From Monomorium pharaonis (lineage: Eukaryota > Arthropoda > Insecta > Hymenoptera > Formicidae): 64,000 nucleotides of DNA. Positions 10,349-21,165 of this stretch are shown here, one piece after another. The position numbers and the translations under genes were made by a program. Below the pieces are notes generated by a model that saw only the letters and a program-made list of their open reading frames with translations, was not told the DNA's origin and made no database searches. The stretch is from NCBI RefSeq assembly GCF_013373865.1, contig NC_050467.1:31269896-31333895 (forward strand). The letters are read 5' to 3'. How positions within the stretch are numbered: the stretch's first letter is position 1; the number at the start of each line of letters is the position of its first letter.

Positions 10349-11939
10349 TTATGTCTTCGTCTGATTCCTCAGCCAGTAAGTTCTTTGCCATTGGTCTCCT
10401 TTTTGTACTCTGAGTGTAGCTTTCGATTTCTTTTAAAGGCAAGATTTGCAACATGCCAATCGTTGCTATCTTCTCGGTTCGTTCTTTCCTTCGTGGTAAC
10501 TTTTTATTTGACTTGACGGTTTCCCTCCGAATAACTGGTTTTTTATCCGTTTGTACTACAGCTATTTGCGCCTGATCCAACATCTTCGCTTCTCGATGCG
10601 GTTTCAACTGTCTAGAGTTGTATACACCTATTGCCTCGTCTTCTTCGTTTACTACTAGGTATGCGTTTGGTCTTATGATTCGCCCGATTTTGTATGGCCC
10701 ATCATAAACTAAGTGAATTTTTTTTGTGAGACGTCTGGATGCATCGCTCCTTCGATGGAGTCTCACCCAAACTAGGTCTCCTTCTTCGTATGGTTTCGCC
10801 TCTTCGTGTTTGTCCGTTTGTCTCTTTCTTTGGGTTGCCCGCTTCTTCAAGATTTCTGTCGCTTGTACGATTCGCTGCTGAAGTTTTATCTCCACTGTCT
10901 CTTCATTTTCCTCTATTTCGTCTTCAAGTGGCTTCAGGCGGTCGTCCAGGCTTAACAGGTTGTTTAAGCCCTTATGTAGGTCCACAGGTGTGTACCCCGT
11001 ACTCGAGTGTACGGTACTGTTCACGGTGTCTTTGGCTCGTTTGATTATTCGGTCCCATAGTACTTGTCTTTCGTACGCGTAGACTCTAATTATTCTTCCG
11101 ATTTCGCGCATTAGCCTTTCCACCGGGTTTGATTGCGGATTATAGGGGGATGTCTTCCGGATCGCGATATTCATCTCCGCGAATTTTTTCCAACGGTTAG
11201 TTATAAACTGACCCCCGTTATCGGTTAATATTGTTTTAGGCATACCGACTTCGTTAAAGTATTCTATTTGGAGTTTATCCATTATTGTCTCAAGCTTTTC
11301 ATTCAGCATCGTATAAAACTTTGTTAGCTTTGAGAATTGGTCCATCAAAACTAAAATGTATTTGTTACCTCGCGTTGACTGTGGTAACGGTCCAAATATA
11401 TCTAAAGAAACGACCTGTCCCGGTTTCTCTGGCAAGTCGTAATATTCCACGCCTCGAGTCGCGCGCGTAAAGTATTTCGTCGCTTGACATACGCTGCATG
11501 ACGCGACGACATCGCGACACAACTTATCGAGATTGTTTACGTGAAAATATTGTTTTACAAAGTCTATCGTTTTGTTCGTGCCAAAGTGCAGTATGTACTG
11601 GTGCACTTTGTCTACGAACTGCCACCTAATGTGGTCCGGTACGTAAGTTCGTTCGCCGAGAGGTGTATGTACCCTAACTAGCTTCTCTTTTATTGAATAG
11701 ACGTTTGATTGTTCGGCTACTTTATTTTGCAGTTCGTCAGTGGTTTTGCGCATCGATCAATATTTCGACCCACTCTTGCGTTTCGGTGCTATCGTACGGT
11801 TCTCGGATTGCTGCGATTGTCTTTGTCTCGCTGGTTATCTTAGCGTAACCGTTTCGGATGTTACATCGCGATAATGTGTCGGCCGTCGTGTTTAATTTAC
11901 CCGGCACGTGACAAATCTCTAAGTCGAACTCATTTAAAA
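10349..11939 (-). pseudogene. Gypsy-1 RNase H C-terminus and integrase
   Basis: Minus-strand pol of a Ty3/Gypsy element. The RNase H end (NEFDLEICHVPGK..DTLSR) lies in frame 11737-11952. A frameshift near 11740 leads to the integrase frame (ATG-like start 11753). Integrase shows an HHCC zinc domain (H-x3-H... C-SVC near 11490-11580) and a DDE core: D in SLDIFGP near 11400, D in LTDNGGQF near 11210, E in NPVERLMREIGR near 11115. A Gypsy-type C-terminus with DLVWVRLHRRSD follows. The frame then runs into LINE copy B and continues at 379-1. It would insert cDNA into the genome. It is decayed by shifts but recent enough to read easily. Confidence 0.9.
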
Positions 11940-11943
11940 ACGA
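11940..11943. repeat. TSD (ACGA) of solo LTR, left
   Basis: ACGA precedes the TG terminus at 11944 and recurs at 12972-12975 after the CA terminus. Removing the LTR and one copy of ACGA restores an uninterrupted RNase H reading frame across the junction. Confidence 0.9.
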
Positions 11944-12971
11944 TGTAACCATGAATTTTCAAATATGATGGGCTACGGATAGTCGCGGGCAATCCAGGGT
12001 TCGGGCGGCGGGCTGGTTGAATAATAACGGAGGCAAGCGGTATACAGTTAACAAGTAGTATTTATTATGTTCTAAGCCTAACTAATATTTACAGTGTCCC
12101 TGCTCTAATATGTACAACTTAGCCTAAGATCTCGCTATGCAAGTCGCGGGTGATTCGCTGTGGCGACGAGTGTCGCGGTGCGCGTGTGCGCGTCGAGTAT
12201 TCGGTGCCGGATTGGCTGCGGCGGGCGTACGGCCCGTGTATCGGTCGGTCGATGTGTCGATCGGCGGTAGCGGCCGGTCTTAATGATTACGGCGTTCGTG
12301 GCGGTGTAGTCTCGGCGGTGTAGTGCGAGGCGGCGTTCACATCGGTCACGGCGGTAGCCGGATTGGCTGCGGCGTTACGGTCGCGGCTGCGCGGCGCTCC
12401 TATTCGCCGAGTCGGTCGGTGCGGCGTTATGGTTGGTCGCAGCGGTGCGCGACTGCGCGGTACGGCGCGGAGCTCGGCTCGACAGCCACGGTGATCAGCT
12501 GTTCGTCGATCAGCTGTTGTTATCGTCGTGGATCATCCCGCGTGGATGATCCTCCGCGTCGGCGGTTTCCCCTCAGTGCGGGGTCCCCGTGTGCGGTCGG
12601 GATCGGTAGCTCAGTACGCGTACCGGGATCCGGGTGACGAGCGGGGCGGTGTTCTGCCACTCACTGCGTAGCGCGAGGAAGCGCTCAGTGCGCGTTAGTG
12701 AAGGAAACCTGGGTTTGCGGTTATGTTCGGTACTCAGTGCGTGCTCTGGAGGCTCAGCTCAATTCGCTGAGAGGATCGGTCGGCTCACTTCGCTAGACCA
12801 GGGAGATCTGCTTTCTTATCACCAGCGGAGGGCTTTTATAGCCCCCGTTTGGTGACAAGAGGAGCGGAGATGTGCGGAGAGACCGAGATAAGCGGAGGGG
12901 GCTACACGAGGTAGGAGGGTAACGGCCTCGTATCTATATGCCTTAACGTGGCGGAGGAACGGCTCGTTACA
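11944..12971 (-). mobile_element. Solo LTR (TGTAAC...GTTACA family), minus orientation
   Basis: 1,028 bases, TG...CA ended, with 4-bp TSD ACGA. In minus orientation it starts TGTAACGAGCCGTTCC, has a TATA box (TATAAAAG, 12833-12840) and a late AATAAA (12060-12065). It is homologous to the solo LTR at 18255-19135, which begins with the same 16 bases. It carries GC-rich, CGGTCGG-type low-complexity sequence. There is no internal coding region, so it arose by LTR-LTR recombination. It interrupts Gypsy-1 between RT/RNase H and integrase. All apparent ORFs in it are compositional. Confidence 0.88.
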
Positions 12972-12975
12972 ACGA

Positions 12976-14198
12976 TACCCACCTCGCAATTCTGCTACTA
13001 TCACCTGAAAATGCTTTTAAAAACTTTAACGCTTTGTGATCGGTATGGACTCGTACCTGCCGTCCCAGTAAGGTTGCGTGCCATTTTTTGAGCGCCCACA
13101 CGAGCGCCAAGCACTCTATCTCGGTGACGGTGTAATTCAGTTCCGCTCCTTTCAACGGTCGACTCGCGTATGCTATAGTATATCTTCTATCTGGTTCACT
13201 TTTTTTATATTGATACAATCTAGCTCCTAAGCCATATTTGGATGCATCAACGAAAATGCCAAATTTCCGGTCCGCTCTAATGACGAATAATTTATCCGCC
13301 CCATCGAACGCTAATTTGATAGAATTAAACGCTTTTTGTTCCTCCGCGCCCCACACAAACTTAACGTTTTTACGCAGAAGATTTTCTAACGGTTTTGTCA
13401 TTTCGGCTAGTCCTTTTATAAACCGACGGTCCCAATTTATAAGTCCTAAGAAGTCTTGAACCGCTTTTTTGTTTTTCGGACGTTCGAAATTCTTAATTGC
13501 TAATTTAGTATCCTCGTTCATTTCGGTTGTTAACTCCGCGAAAGTATGACCAAGGAACTTTATTTCGGATTTCAGAAATTCGCACTTATCTGCGTTCAAT
13601 CGGAATCCTACCTTCTCAAGACGTTTCAAGACGTAATTTACATGATATAAGTGCTCTTCTAAGGTGTTAGACGCTATTAACACGTCGTCGAGATACACTA
13701 TCGTAAAGCTATCGCATTCGTCACCCAGCGTTTTTCGGATCGCACGTGTGAACGACGCTCCCGCTGTTTTCAGGCCGAATGGTAACCTTCGAAAAGCGTA
13801 TGTCTGATTGTCGAATACGAATCCTGTGTATTTCTTACTTTCCTTCTCGAGTGGAATTTGCCAAAATGCCTTGGCTATGTCTAATGTAGAAAAGAATTTC
13901 CTACTACCGATCCTTCGAAAAACTTCATCTATAGTCGGCGGTTGATCGTGATCGTTTGTTATGCATTTGTTTAACTCGCGTGCATCGAGACATAGTCTAA
14001 TCTCTTCGGATTTCTTAATGACTACGACCAATGGATTGACATATTGAGTCGCCGCACGTTCGATAATTCCGTCGCTTTCGAGTTCAAGAATGTGCTCGCG
14101 CATCCGCTCTCAGTGTGCATCAGCGATCGGGTACGTTTTCGCTTTAAACGCCCTATCTTGTTTTAACTCGATTTTATGCTCGTAGTTCGTTATACGGC
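12976..14198 (-). pseudogene. Gypsy-1 reverse transcriptase and RNase H
   Basis: Frame 14103 to 12967 encodes RT with CLDARELNK near 13990, FSTLDIAKAFWQIPLE near 13870, the RRLPFGLKTAGASF block near 13770, and catalytic YLDD near 13690. RNase H follows (FGIFVDASKYGLGA near 13240; ECLALVWALKKWH near 13100; HTDHKALKF near 13045). Reading continues upstream to about 14198 past an in-frame TGA at 14110-14112. RNase H is cut by the solo LTR at 12971 and resumes at 11939. Close relative of Gypsy-2 at 25.3-27.3 kb. Confidence 0.92.
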
Positions 14199-14640
14199 CT
14201 ACCCCGTTTTCAAACAAACCTTTACGTTTTTAATAATATCGCCTAAACGTGACGTAGCTTCGTCTAAGGTTAGCGCGTTAATCGTTCCTATTCCTTTCGA
14301 CGCTTCTTTGCTTATTTGATTATTAAACTTCACCGCGAATTTAGTTTTACTACATTCGAGTGTTGCGGCTCGTTCAATGAGAAAGTCGATACCGAGTATT
14401 AAATCGTACGATAGATTTTTGACCACGTAAAATTCATGCGTATGTTTCTCATTGCCTATCTCGAATTCAGTTTGAATACGGTTAGCTATGGGCTGTCCTT
14501 TGTCATTGAACGCACCCCGTAAAATAAACTGTTTTATCGGAATGACTCTCATATCGATTGCATCGGAATTTAGCTTGTCGTAGAGGTGATTACTCATATC
14601 CATGCCCCCGTGTCCACCAGTGCTTTAACGCGAACGTTTC
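14199..14640 (-). pseudogene. Gypsy-1 aspartic protease
   Basis: VKALVDTGA-type active site with DTG at 14606-14614, then a frame break at about 14600. The rest (134 residues to 14199) includes YDLILGIDFL, the conserved hydrophobic-glycine motif of retropepsins (ILG). It would cleave the Gag-Pol polyprotein. It lies between gag (right) and RT (left), the standard order on the minus strand. Confidence 0.85.
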
Positions 14641-16260
14641 CTATTTTCACCCTGACATACGGCATGGGCTTTTTCATATCCGCACGCTGATCCTGTTCAA
14701 ACACCTGTTCGATATCGCGAATGATTTCCCTCGTCCGAATTATCGCCAATTGTATTTCTTCCGTGCTTTCATTTTGTGTTTCACTTTCGTTTCCGCGGCT
14801 TTTTGTTCCGTTGACGTTATCGCAGCTAACTTACGTTTTGCTTTCGCGCCGGATGTAGGTGTTTGGCGCTTAATATTTTTGAAATCTTTTTTTTCGTATG
14901 CTTTTCGGTCTTCTAATGCTTTTTCCGCGACCTGTTTATCATACGGTACGATTTCGCGACAATTTGCCCCATCCTCGTCTTCCGATTCGGAAACTTCCGC
15001 TACGCAGGCAGATGTTATCTCATCCCTACGCGTCGTTTGTTTATATCGCGCGAATCTATCCCTCCGATCTTTGTTTACGCGTTCCGGTTTGTATCTGGCG
15101 ACAGGCCTTTCGCTTGTCTCGTCGCCGGTCGATTCACCGCGGCGTTTGTTTACACTCGACGTTGCGTGTCTGAACGTGCTCGCCCTTCCACTACTCTCGC
15201 GTATTTTTCCGTGGCTTCGGATCTCGCGAACTTGCCTTTCGACTCGGATTTAAGAGTTTCGTCACGCGTCTTAGCTTTCTTTGTTTTTTGAATCTCGAAA
15301 TCGAGCTCGTCTAAGAGTTTAACGAACTCTTCGATATTTTTTACCGTCGTTGGCTTAACTTCTCTCGCAATTTCCCTGCCAAAATGCCGTTTTATGTTAC
15401 GAATAATTTTGAGTTCAGCCATAGGAGGTTCTAGATACTTTGCTTTTTTCGCTAGATCTAATGCGTACTCAGCCATTGACGCTTTTTCACCCGGTTTATA
15501 TGTTCCGGTGTAAATTTTTTCGCGGAATCGAGCCTGTTGCTCTTCTCCCCAGAAGTATTCAACAAACGCCTCTTTCGCTTCCTGGATATTATCTGGCTCA
15601 CGCACGTCGTACCACGTAGACGCTGTTCCACGCATGCACTTTTTGAAGAAGTAGAGTTGTTCGTTATCATTAATTTGCTCGTAATTTGCTACCTTATCGA
15701 ATCGCTTAATAAATTTCATCGGATTCTGAGAGTCGGTTTTCCCGTAGAACTTAATGTCCTCGAATGGGTTTTTCAGCCAATCTCCCCTAGGTAGTCTAGC
15801 ATGTACCCCCGCATTCGATAGCTCTCGGTAGTCCGCCATTTCACGCGTCGGTGCGTCACTGGGTTCCCTTGTTAAGAAAGCGATTTGCTCACGCTCGCCC
15901 TTGGTTTTCCCGCGCATCGTGTTATCACGCGTTTCTAGGTTTTCTCGAATGTATCTCGGCTAGGCACAATATAATATCGTCGTCTTTAGTCAAACGGTCT
16001 TGATTCTCGCGCATTGCGACATTCCGTTCTAAGACTTCGTTTTCCTCTAATATTGTTTTTATTTCCGCGGCTGTTAATTCTATTTCGGTTTCCGTCGTGG
16101 TTTTAGTTTTGGACCTCGTGATCCTTTCATCACTCGCTTTCCTTTTTGGCGAATGCAAGACTTTAGGCTTGGTATAGTTACGTTCCGCGTTTATTTCGGC
16201 TTTGCGTTCTTTATCCGTCATTATGCTCACCTTTAGCTTAAGCTCTCGGTTTCGCGACAA
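14641..16260 (-). pseudogene. Gypsy-1 gag
   Basis: The N-terminal charged segment is in frame 16260-15925. After a shift, 15917-15150 holds the gag core: PFEDIKFYGKTDSQNPMKF, a motif typical of Gypsy gag entry into the capsid domain, followed by helices with MAEYALDLAKKAKYL. A Lys/Glu-rich C-terminus runs to about 14690 (ANCREIVPYDK...) without a CCHC knuckle that I could find. At least three frame breaks. It would form the particle shell around the RNA. Confidence 0.8.
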
Positions 16261-16793
16261 CGTAATTCGTTCTAATTTGCTCGCACAGAGTTTCGATTCG
16301 CAACTATTGTAAACCGCTTCGCCGTTGTATTCGAGATCACTCGCGGCTTTGATGTCGCAGCTTAGTTACGTCCTGCCACGCGATTTAAGGAAATTTTAAT
16401 TTTGTTATTGGATCCCTTAGAGGTCTCCTAGTTACGCGCGAGCCAAGGGACCCGGGCATCGGACTTCGTTTCCAAATTTACAGACCCAGAATCTCACTCT
16501 ACACTGTGACCGGGTTAAACTAAAGAAAGAGTACGCTTCGGATATTGAATGTGAACAGACCTTTGTTGTCTTATCGATCCGGTCGCTAATCTCGGTCGCC
16601 AGTTCCTTTCTCTGTCCCAGAAACAAGGTTCTGCGCCTCGGAGTCATCTCTCGTACTGCCGAAACGCTTGGGATACGCTGCAGACTGCCGTCGCACAGGA
16701 CACGTATTCCAGTTTTTAGGTTATGTATCACTTATTTCACGAACGGTTCCCGCTTTCCTATAACTGTGTCTAATTTTTCTTTTTCCTTTTCAG
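16261..16793. other. Gypsy-1 5' leader / flanking non-coding DNA
   Basis: Between the gag start and the first splice-like unit. It probably includes the Gypsy-1 5' untranslated region and perhaps LTR sequence, but I could not place a primer-binding site or TG...CA termini. The ORF on minus at 16432-16731 shows no recognisable protein features. Confidence 0.4.
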
Positions 16794-16980
16794 GTGCTGC
16801 TGCCGCTGCTGCTGGATATCCCTCGGACGCCTTTGGACTGCCACGTCCTTCCGGATTCACTCTCAGGTAAGTATGACACCAAGGTATTTTCCTAACCTTG
16901 AAACCGATTTTCTTAAGGACGATTCTCTCGTAGGAATCACTGGACGGCGTCTCCAAGGATATGGACAATGCACAAGAAAG
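16794..16980 (+). other. Splice-signal unit 1 (candidate exons 16794-16866 and 16934-16980)
   Basis: Plus strand: polypyrimidine tract and TTTTCAG acceptor before 16794, CAG|GTAAGTATG donor at 16866/16867, CTCTCGTAG acceptor before 16934, and AAAG|GTATGTAAG donor at 16980/16981. The CTGCTGCCGCTGCTGCTGGAT segment resembles the exon of unit 2. No sizeable ORF. It could be a non-coding spliced transcript or a retroelement leader. This is inference from signals only. Confidence 0.35.
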
Positions 16981-17428
16981 GTATGTAAGTATAACATTTA
17001 ATGTTAACAATAATAACAGAAAGATATTTATTATGACACTTAGGCACATTCGTTTCACAACTAGCCCGTACGCGACGCTTAATTGACAATCGTGTACGAT
17101 GTTAAAACTAGTATTATGTGAAGTACACAAACCCGTACGCGATACTTAACTTACAATCGTTTCTTGGTTTTGAAGAATTTAACTCCACTGGGCCCCGGGG
17201 TCGGCTCCACATCGGACTGGGTGACTCCTTTTCGCGGTCTCAAGGTTAGGGTTAGTTAGGTTGTAACCGGTTACGAGCGTTAGAAACGTAAAAATTGTAG
17301 GATAGTAAGCGTGCTCTAACCTTTGTTGTACAAATGTCGTGTCTCAGCACTGGTCGCCAGCTTCTTTCACCTCCCAGAAGTAAGGAATCTTTGCTCTCTG
17401 CAATCTTTGATCTGTTTTTTGTTTCAAG

Positions 17429-17710
17429 TCTCGCTGCTGCCGTCGGATCACCGCCGTCAACCAGGATCATCTCGCCCTCACCGTCGGATCACCGCCGTCT
17501 ACCAGGATCGTTCCCGTGCACAGGATATCACCAGGTAAGTTAGTTTCTATTGTTTTATTCTCACTGGACGTGCAATAACCCTTTCTTTTATTTTCAGGTT
17601 CACTAGGATTTCACAGCACAGGATTCCATGCAAGAACGTCGCAGGATAACAAGAAACTTTGAAAACAGTGTATTTGTTTTTCGTAACACACAATAAAATT
17701 TTTTTATCAA
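17429..17710 (+). other. Splice-signal unit 2 with poly(A) signal
   Basis: Candidate exon 17429-17534 (GTTTCAAG acceptor, CCAG|GTAAGTTAG donor) contains a repeated CCGTCGGATCACCGCCGTC motif. The candidate terminal exon starts at 17598 after TATTTTCAG and is followed by AATAAA at 17692-17697. The upstream GGTCGCCAGYTYCTTTC block is shared with unit 1 (about 16597 and 17348). The two units therefore look like a diverged tandem duplication of about 0.75 kb. Confidence 0.4.
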
Positions 17711-18154
17711 ACTTAATTCACTATAACAACTTCCCGTTCGCGTCGCTTAAATTCACACTCGTGTGCGGTAAGTGTACTTAGTGTTCGAGAGGTGTAGTAA
17801 GTGTAACTTGCGTAGCGTCGCCTACTCGCATTCGGCAACTTAATAATGTCTCGCGTATTATTCCGCGAGGTTATGTAACACGCCGCTAGCTTCCGCTTTT
17901 TAATCTTCTCGCGCATATTCGCTCAACAGCATTCACTACGCGTCGCATGTTCGTATTACGCCTTTGGTAATGCGGTGTCCCAGCGTCCGAAAAATTTTGT
18001 CCAAAAGTTTTCTCGCGAAATTTGTCCGGATGCATGCGCGCTGAGTTACCTTACTCAGTAATGCGTTTCTATGGCTCATTCTTACTTTCGTTTAAGTCGT
18101 CATTATATAATAATAATTTAAATATTAAGCACCAACTTAAACGTACTTTAAAAT
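17711..18154. other. Non-coding DNA, no feature recognised
   Basis: Contains a segment (about 17728-17765) resembling 17060-17100 (CCCGTTCGCGTCGCTTAA versus CCCGTACGCGACGCTTAA). This extends the tandem similarity of the two splice-signal units. Nothing else supported. Confidence 0.4.
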
Positions 18155-18155
18155 T

Positions 18156-18159
18156 ACGT

Positions 18160-18207
<48 letters not shown>
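18156..18207. repeat. (CA)n(TA)n microsatellite
   Basis: An ACACACAC run followed by about 15 TATA units just upstream of the solo LTR. Confidence 0.9.
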
Positions 18208-18254
18208 GTATACCAAAACCATATATTACATATACGTATACTTTAGGTTATATC

Positions 18255-19135
18255 TGTAACGAGCCGTTCCTCCACTACCGCTAGAACGGAGGTAAGGCCG
18301 TTACCCCTACCTCGCTCGCTCCCTCCGCTCTTCTCTCTTTCCCTCACCACCGAGTGGAAGGTATATAAGCCCTCCACTTGCGACAGAAGTCAGAGCTTCC
18401 CCGGCCTGCGAATTGAGCAGACCGAGCCTCCTGGTGGAGTGAACCAGGTTTCCTAGTGCGCACAGTGAGCGCCGTAATCTAGAACCCGATCCTTCCCGGC
18501 ACGCAGTGAGTGCCGTCCTGGCCGCGTACCGAGCGGTAACTTACCGACACGATCCGTGCCCCAGCTCTCGGCCGCGCACTGAGCGGTCGGTGTCGTTCCG
18601 ACCCGGGGACTCCGCATTGAGGAGGAACCGACTCCGCGACTTGTCACCACGCATGGTGACAACAACGCCGACGAGCGATCAGCTGATGCGCCGAGCAGCT
18701 GACACCGGGCACCATGCCGACGACCGCGCCGATTCACTGCGCCGCTAGCGTTAGGCCTTAGGGCCGCCGCGTAACACCGCACCGCTGTCACCGGTACCGC
18801 TCCCGCCGCCAATCACGCGCGCCGCCGCAGCCTACCGAGGCATTACGCCGCCACCGATCACACGCACCGCCGCCGTAACCAATCAGGGCACCGAAACTCA
18901 GCGTGCGCAGACACACCGCGACACAGTCGCCAGCGTATCACACACCTCGCATTACGAGATTACACTGTACATATTAGCGTAGGGAAATGTATATATATTA
19001 GAACATAGGCTTATTACTGAATAAATCAATAGTATTACCGAACACACCGTCTTCTCATTTATTCGAGCCCGCCGCCCGGACCCTGAATCCCGCGGCTATC
19101 CGTAGCCAATAGACACACTGGATTCACCGGTTACA
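18255..19135 (+). mobile_element. Solo LTR (TGTAAC...GTTACA family), plus orientation
   Basis: 881 bases, beginning TGTAACGAGCCGTTCC and ending CACCGGTTACA, flanked by the 4-bp TSD TATC (18251-18254 and 19136-19139). TATA box GTATATAAG near 18361 and AATAAA at 19020-19025 fit U3-R-U5 order. Same family as 11944-12971 but reversed and shorter. Internal ORFs are GC-rich shadows. Confidence 0.9.
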
Positions 19136-19139
19136 TATC

Positions 19140-20416
19140 CAACATTATTTTAACTCTCTTATCGGTACGAACGCATAGGCAATCGGATCGTTTAAACTTT
19201 TAAATTCTTACTCTCGTATTGCTTATGGGTTCGTCGAGGATTAATTAACTGTAAGATAAATAAGAACCGGATATTTGTAAAGGCCCCTGCACGTGCACTG
19301 TCGGATGATCAAAGAAATGATATTTCGTCAACTAAATCCTCAAAGATTCAAACTGAACGGTTCTAAAACAAAATCTGCTATTATCAACACGACGGCGACA
19401 GGATGTCGCGCCTAAAGAAATACAATACGAAATTAATCCGCGTAATATCCGGACTGCGTGTCAGGTGAACCATAGCTAGGCATTTAACATAAACAATCCG
19501 TAAGATATCCATTTTACGTTGGCGACGAGATGTTGCGCCCAGGAAATAATTAAGATTGATAAACCGGCGAGATATTCGGTTGTGAAAGCGATCCTAGCCG
19601 AAAAATATTCCGGATCAAATGATCGACGAAATCCTAGACGAGATATCTCCAATAAACATCCGCACACGTGCAGACGGTCTCACGCGTCTTATCAGCGGCC
19701 CCCGAAACTCGGTTCCCGCCAAGCCGCCGAATCACTCCCACTCTTTCCGACTCTTGCGCTTCGCGCGTGTTCCCTACTCTAGAGCGCTAGCGGCCGCTGA
19801 GCGCAGCGCCGATTTTGCTCGATCCCTTTGTCCGCGCCCTATTTAAATCCGCGCACAGAGGCTGGACCATCATTATTTTTTCAACACTTGTTCAGCATAC
19901 TTATTCAGCGATTAGTTCAGTCACTAGTTCTCAGTCACGCGTCACTTCAAGTTACTGTGAATCTGCAACCTCTCTCGTACAGCTTCGCGGTCAACTCATT
20001 GTCACTTAGTCAAACTGTGCGTGCTCCGACAGACCGCCGTCATCAACACATCTCTGCGATCGACCACCTTCAAACGTCAAACTACAGCAACCATCCAATT
20101 GTTACTAGACCAAGCTATTGCTTCAAACTATATTATAACTCGTGAGTACTGATTAATTTTTGTTTACTTTCGTTCCCTAGAATATTTTCCGATATTTTCA
20201 CAAATTGAACTGCGCCATATTATAAGGAATCCTTTTGATAATAAGGACTATAATGATTAATTGTCGATCCACTTCCAAATAATCGTGAAACAACTCCTCT
20301 AGGTACAACCCTCTCCCCTCCCTTGTGCCGCGATGAATTCTACAACACCTAAAGTGAGTAATCTCAATGATTAAAACATCGTCGGTGAAATTAGAAAAGC
20401 CGGTATATTCGTGCTC
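19140..20416 (+). promoter_or_regulatory. Candidate promoter and first exon of unknown transcript
   Basis: GC-rich stretch ending in CTATTTAAATCC (about 19838-19849), a TATA-like box. A TCA-rich leader (19860-20140) follows, ending AACTCGTGAGTACT, a reasonable splice donor at about 20142. No ORF with protein-like composition. The transcript could lead to the small ORF at 20857-21165 on the same strand, but that link is speculative. Confidence 0.3.
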
Positions 20417-20696
20417 AACAAAACCATAGATTCCGCTAGCGAGCATTCTATTGCTTGCCAGCGATATAAGTGAACAAAACCGTAGATTCCGCTAGCGAGC
20501 ATTCTGTCGCTTGCCAGCGATATAAGTGAACAAAACCGTAGATTCCGCTAGCGAGCATTCTATCGCTTGCCAGCGATATAAGTGAACAAAACCGTAGATT
20601 CCGCTAGCGAGCATTCTATCGCTTGCCAGCGATATAAGTGAACAAAACCGTAGATTCTGCTAGCGAGCATTCTATCGTTTGCCAGCGATATAAGTT
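20417..20696. repeat. Five-unit 56-bp tandem array
   Basis: Five copies of a 56-bp unit starting AACAAAACCGTAGATTCCGC, with starts at 20417, 20473, 20529, 20585 and 20641. Only scattered single-base differences separate the units. Each unit contains CGCTAGCGAGC-attctatc-GCTTGCCAGCG, an 11-bp imperfect hairpin. Not a CRISPR: units are contiguous, with no spacers. Confidence 0.95.
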
Positions 20697-20856
20697 AGTT
20701 AATTATTCACAAGCACGAATATACTCGACGGCCCTAATTTCCCTTGACGCAGAAAAATGCTTAACTAAGCGTTCAATCGCTTAACCAAGCGTTTATTTGT
20801 AGACCATCAAGAATCGCCACCGCGCTAGAAAAAAGAAAAGAGAAAAGATCCTTTAA

Positions 20857-21165
20857 GCCCAACAAAAAGCTCTAGAGCGGGCTTTCGAGGAAATCGAGAA
20901 TTTCGTGGGCTACCCGCTGGAACACACCCCTCTTCCTCCTCCAGTCACAGACTCTCCGCCAGGAAGAGCAATCTCTTCCATCGACCTGTTCCAAGAGGAC
21001 ACCGTCCCTCTGGAAAGTTATAACCAATTAACATCCAACGCGCCTGAGATAATTTCGCTCAGCGACTCCGACGACGATCCCCCAGAGCTAGAACCTTTAG
21101 ATCCAACAGCAAAATACAATAGCGATACAATAGCACAAATCATTATATTTCCGCTCGAAAATTAA
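20857..21165 (+). pseudogene. Small acidic ORF with SUMO-interaction-like motif, unknown protein
   Basis: Open from 20857 after an in-frame TAA (20854-20856). The frame before that stop is basic (RARKKKREK), so TAA may be a mutated codon in a longer exon. The sequence is amphipathic (KALERAFEEIENF), then Pro-rich. Near residue 70 it has PEIISLSDSDDDPPEL, a hydrophobic core followed by Ser and acidic residues, the pattern of a SUMO-interacting motif. A poly(A)-like AATAAA lies at about 21204. No family recognised. No ATG at the open frame start. Confidence 0.4.

Noticed and set aside
12323..12855. Plus-strand ORFs in GC-rich DNA
   Set aside because: They lie in a solo LTR, are Arg/Ser/Gly-biased and are not conserved in the second LTR copy.
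14558..15253. 231-codon plus ORF
   Set aside because: Antisense shadow of Gypsy-1 gag/protease. Low complexity and no homology signal.
20417..20696. CRISPR array
   Set aside because: Units are adjacent copies with no unique spacers, in a eukaryotic window.
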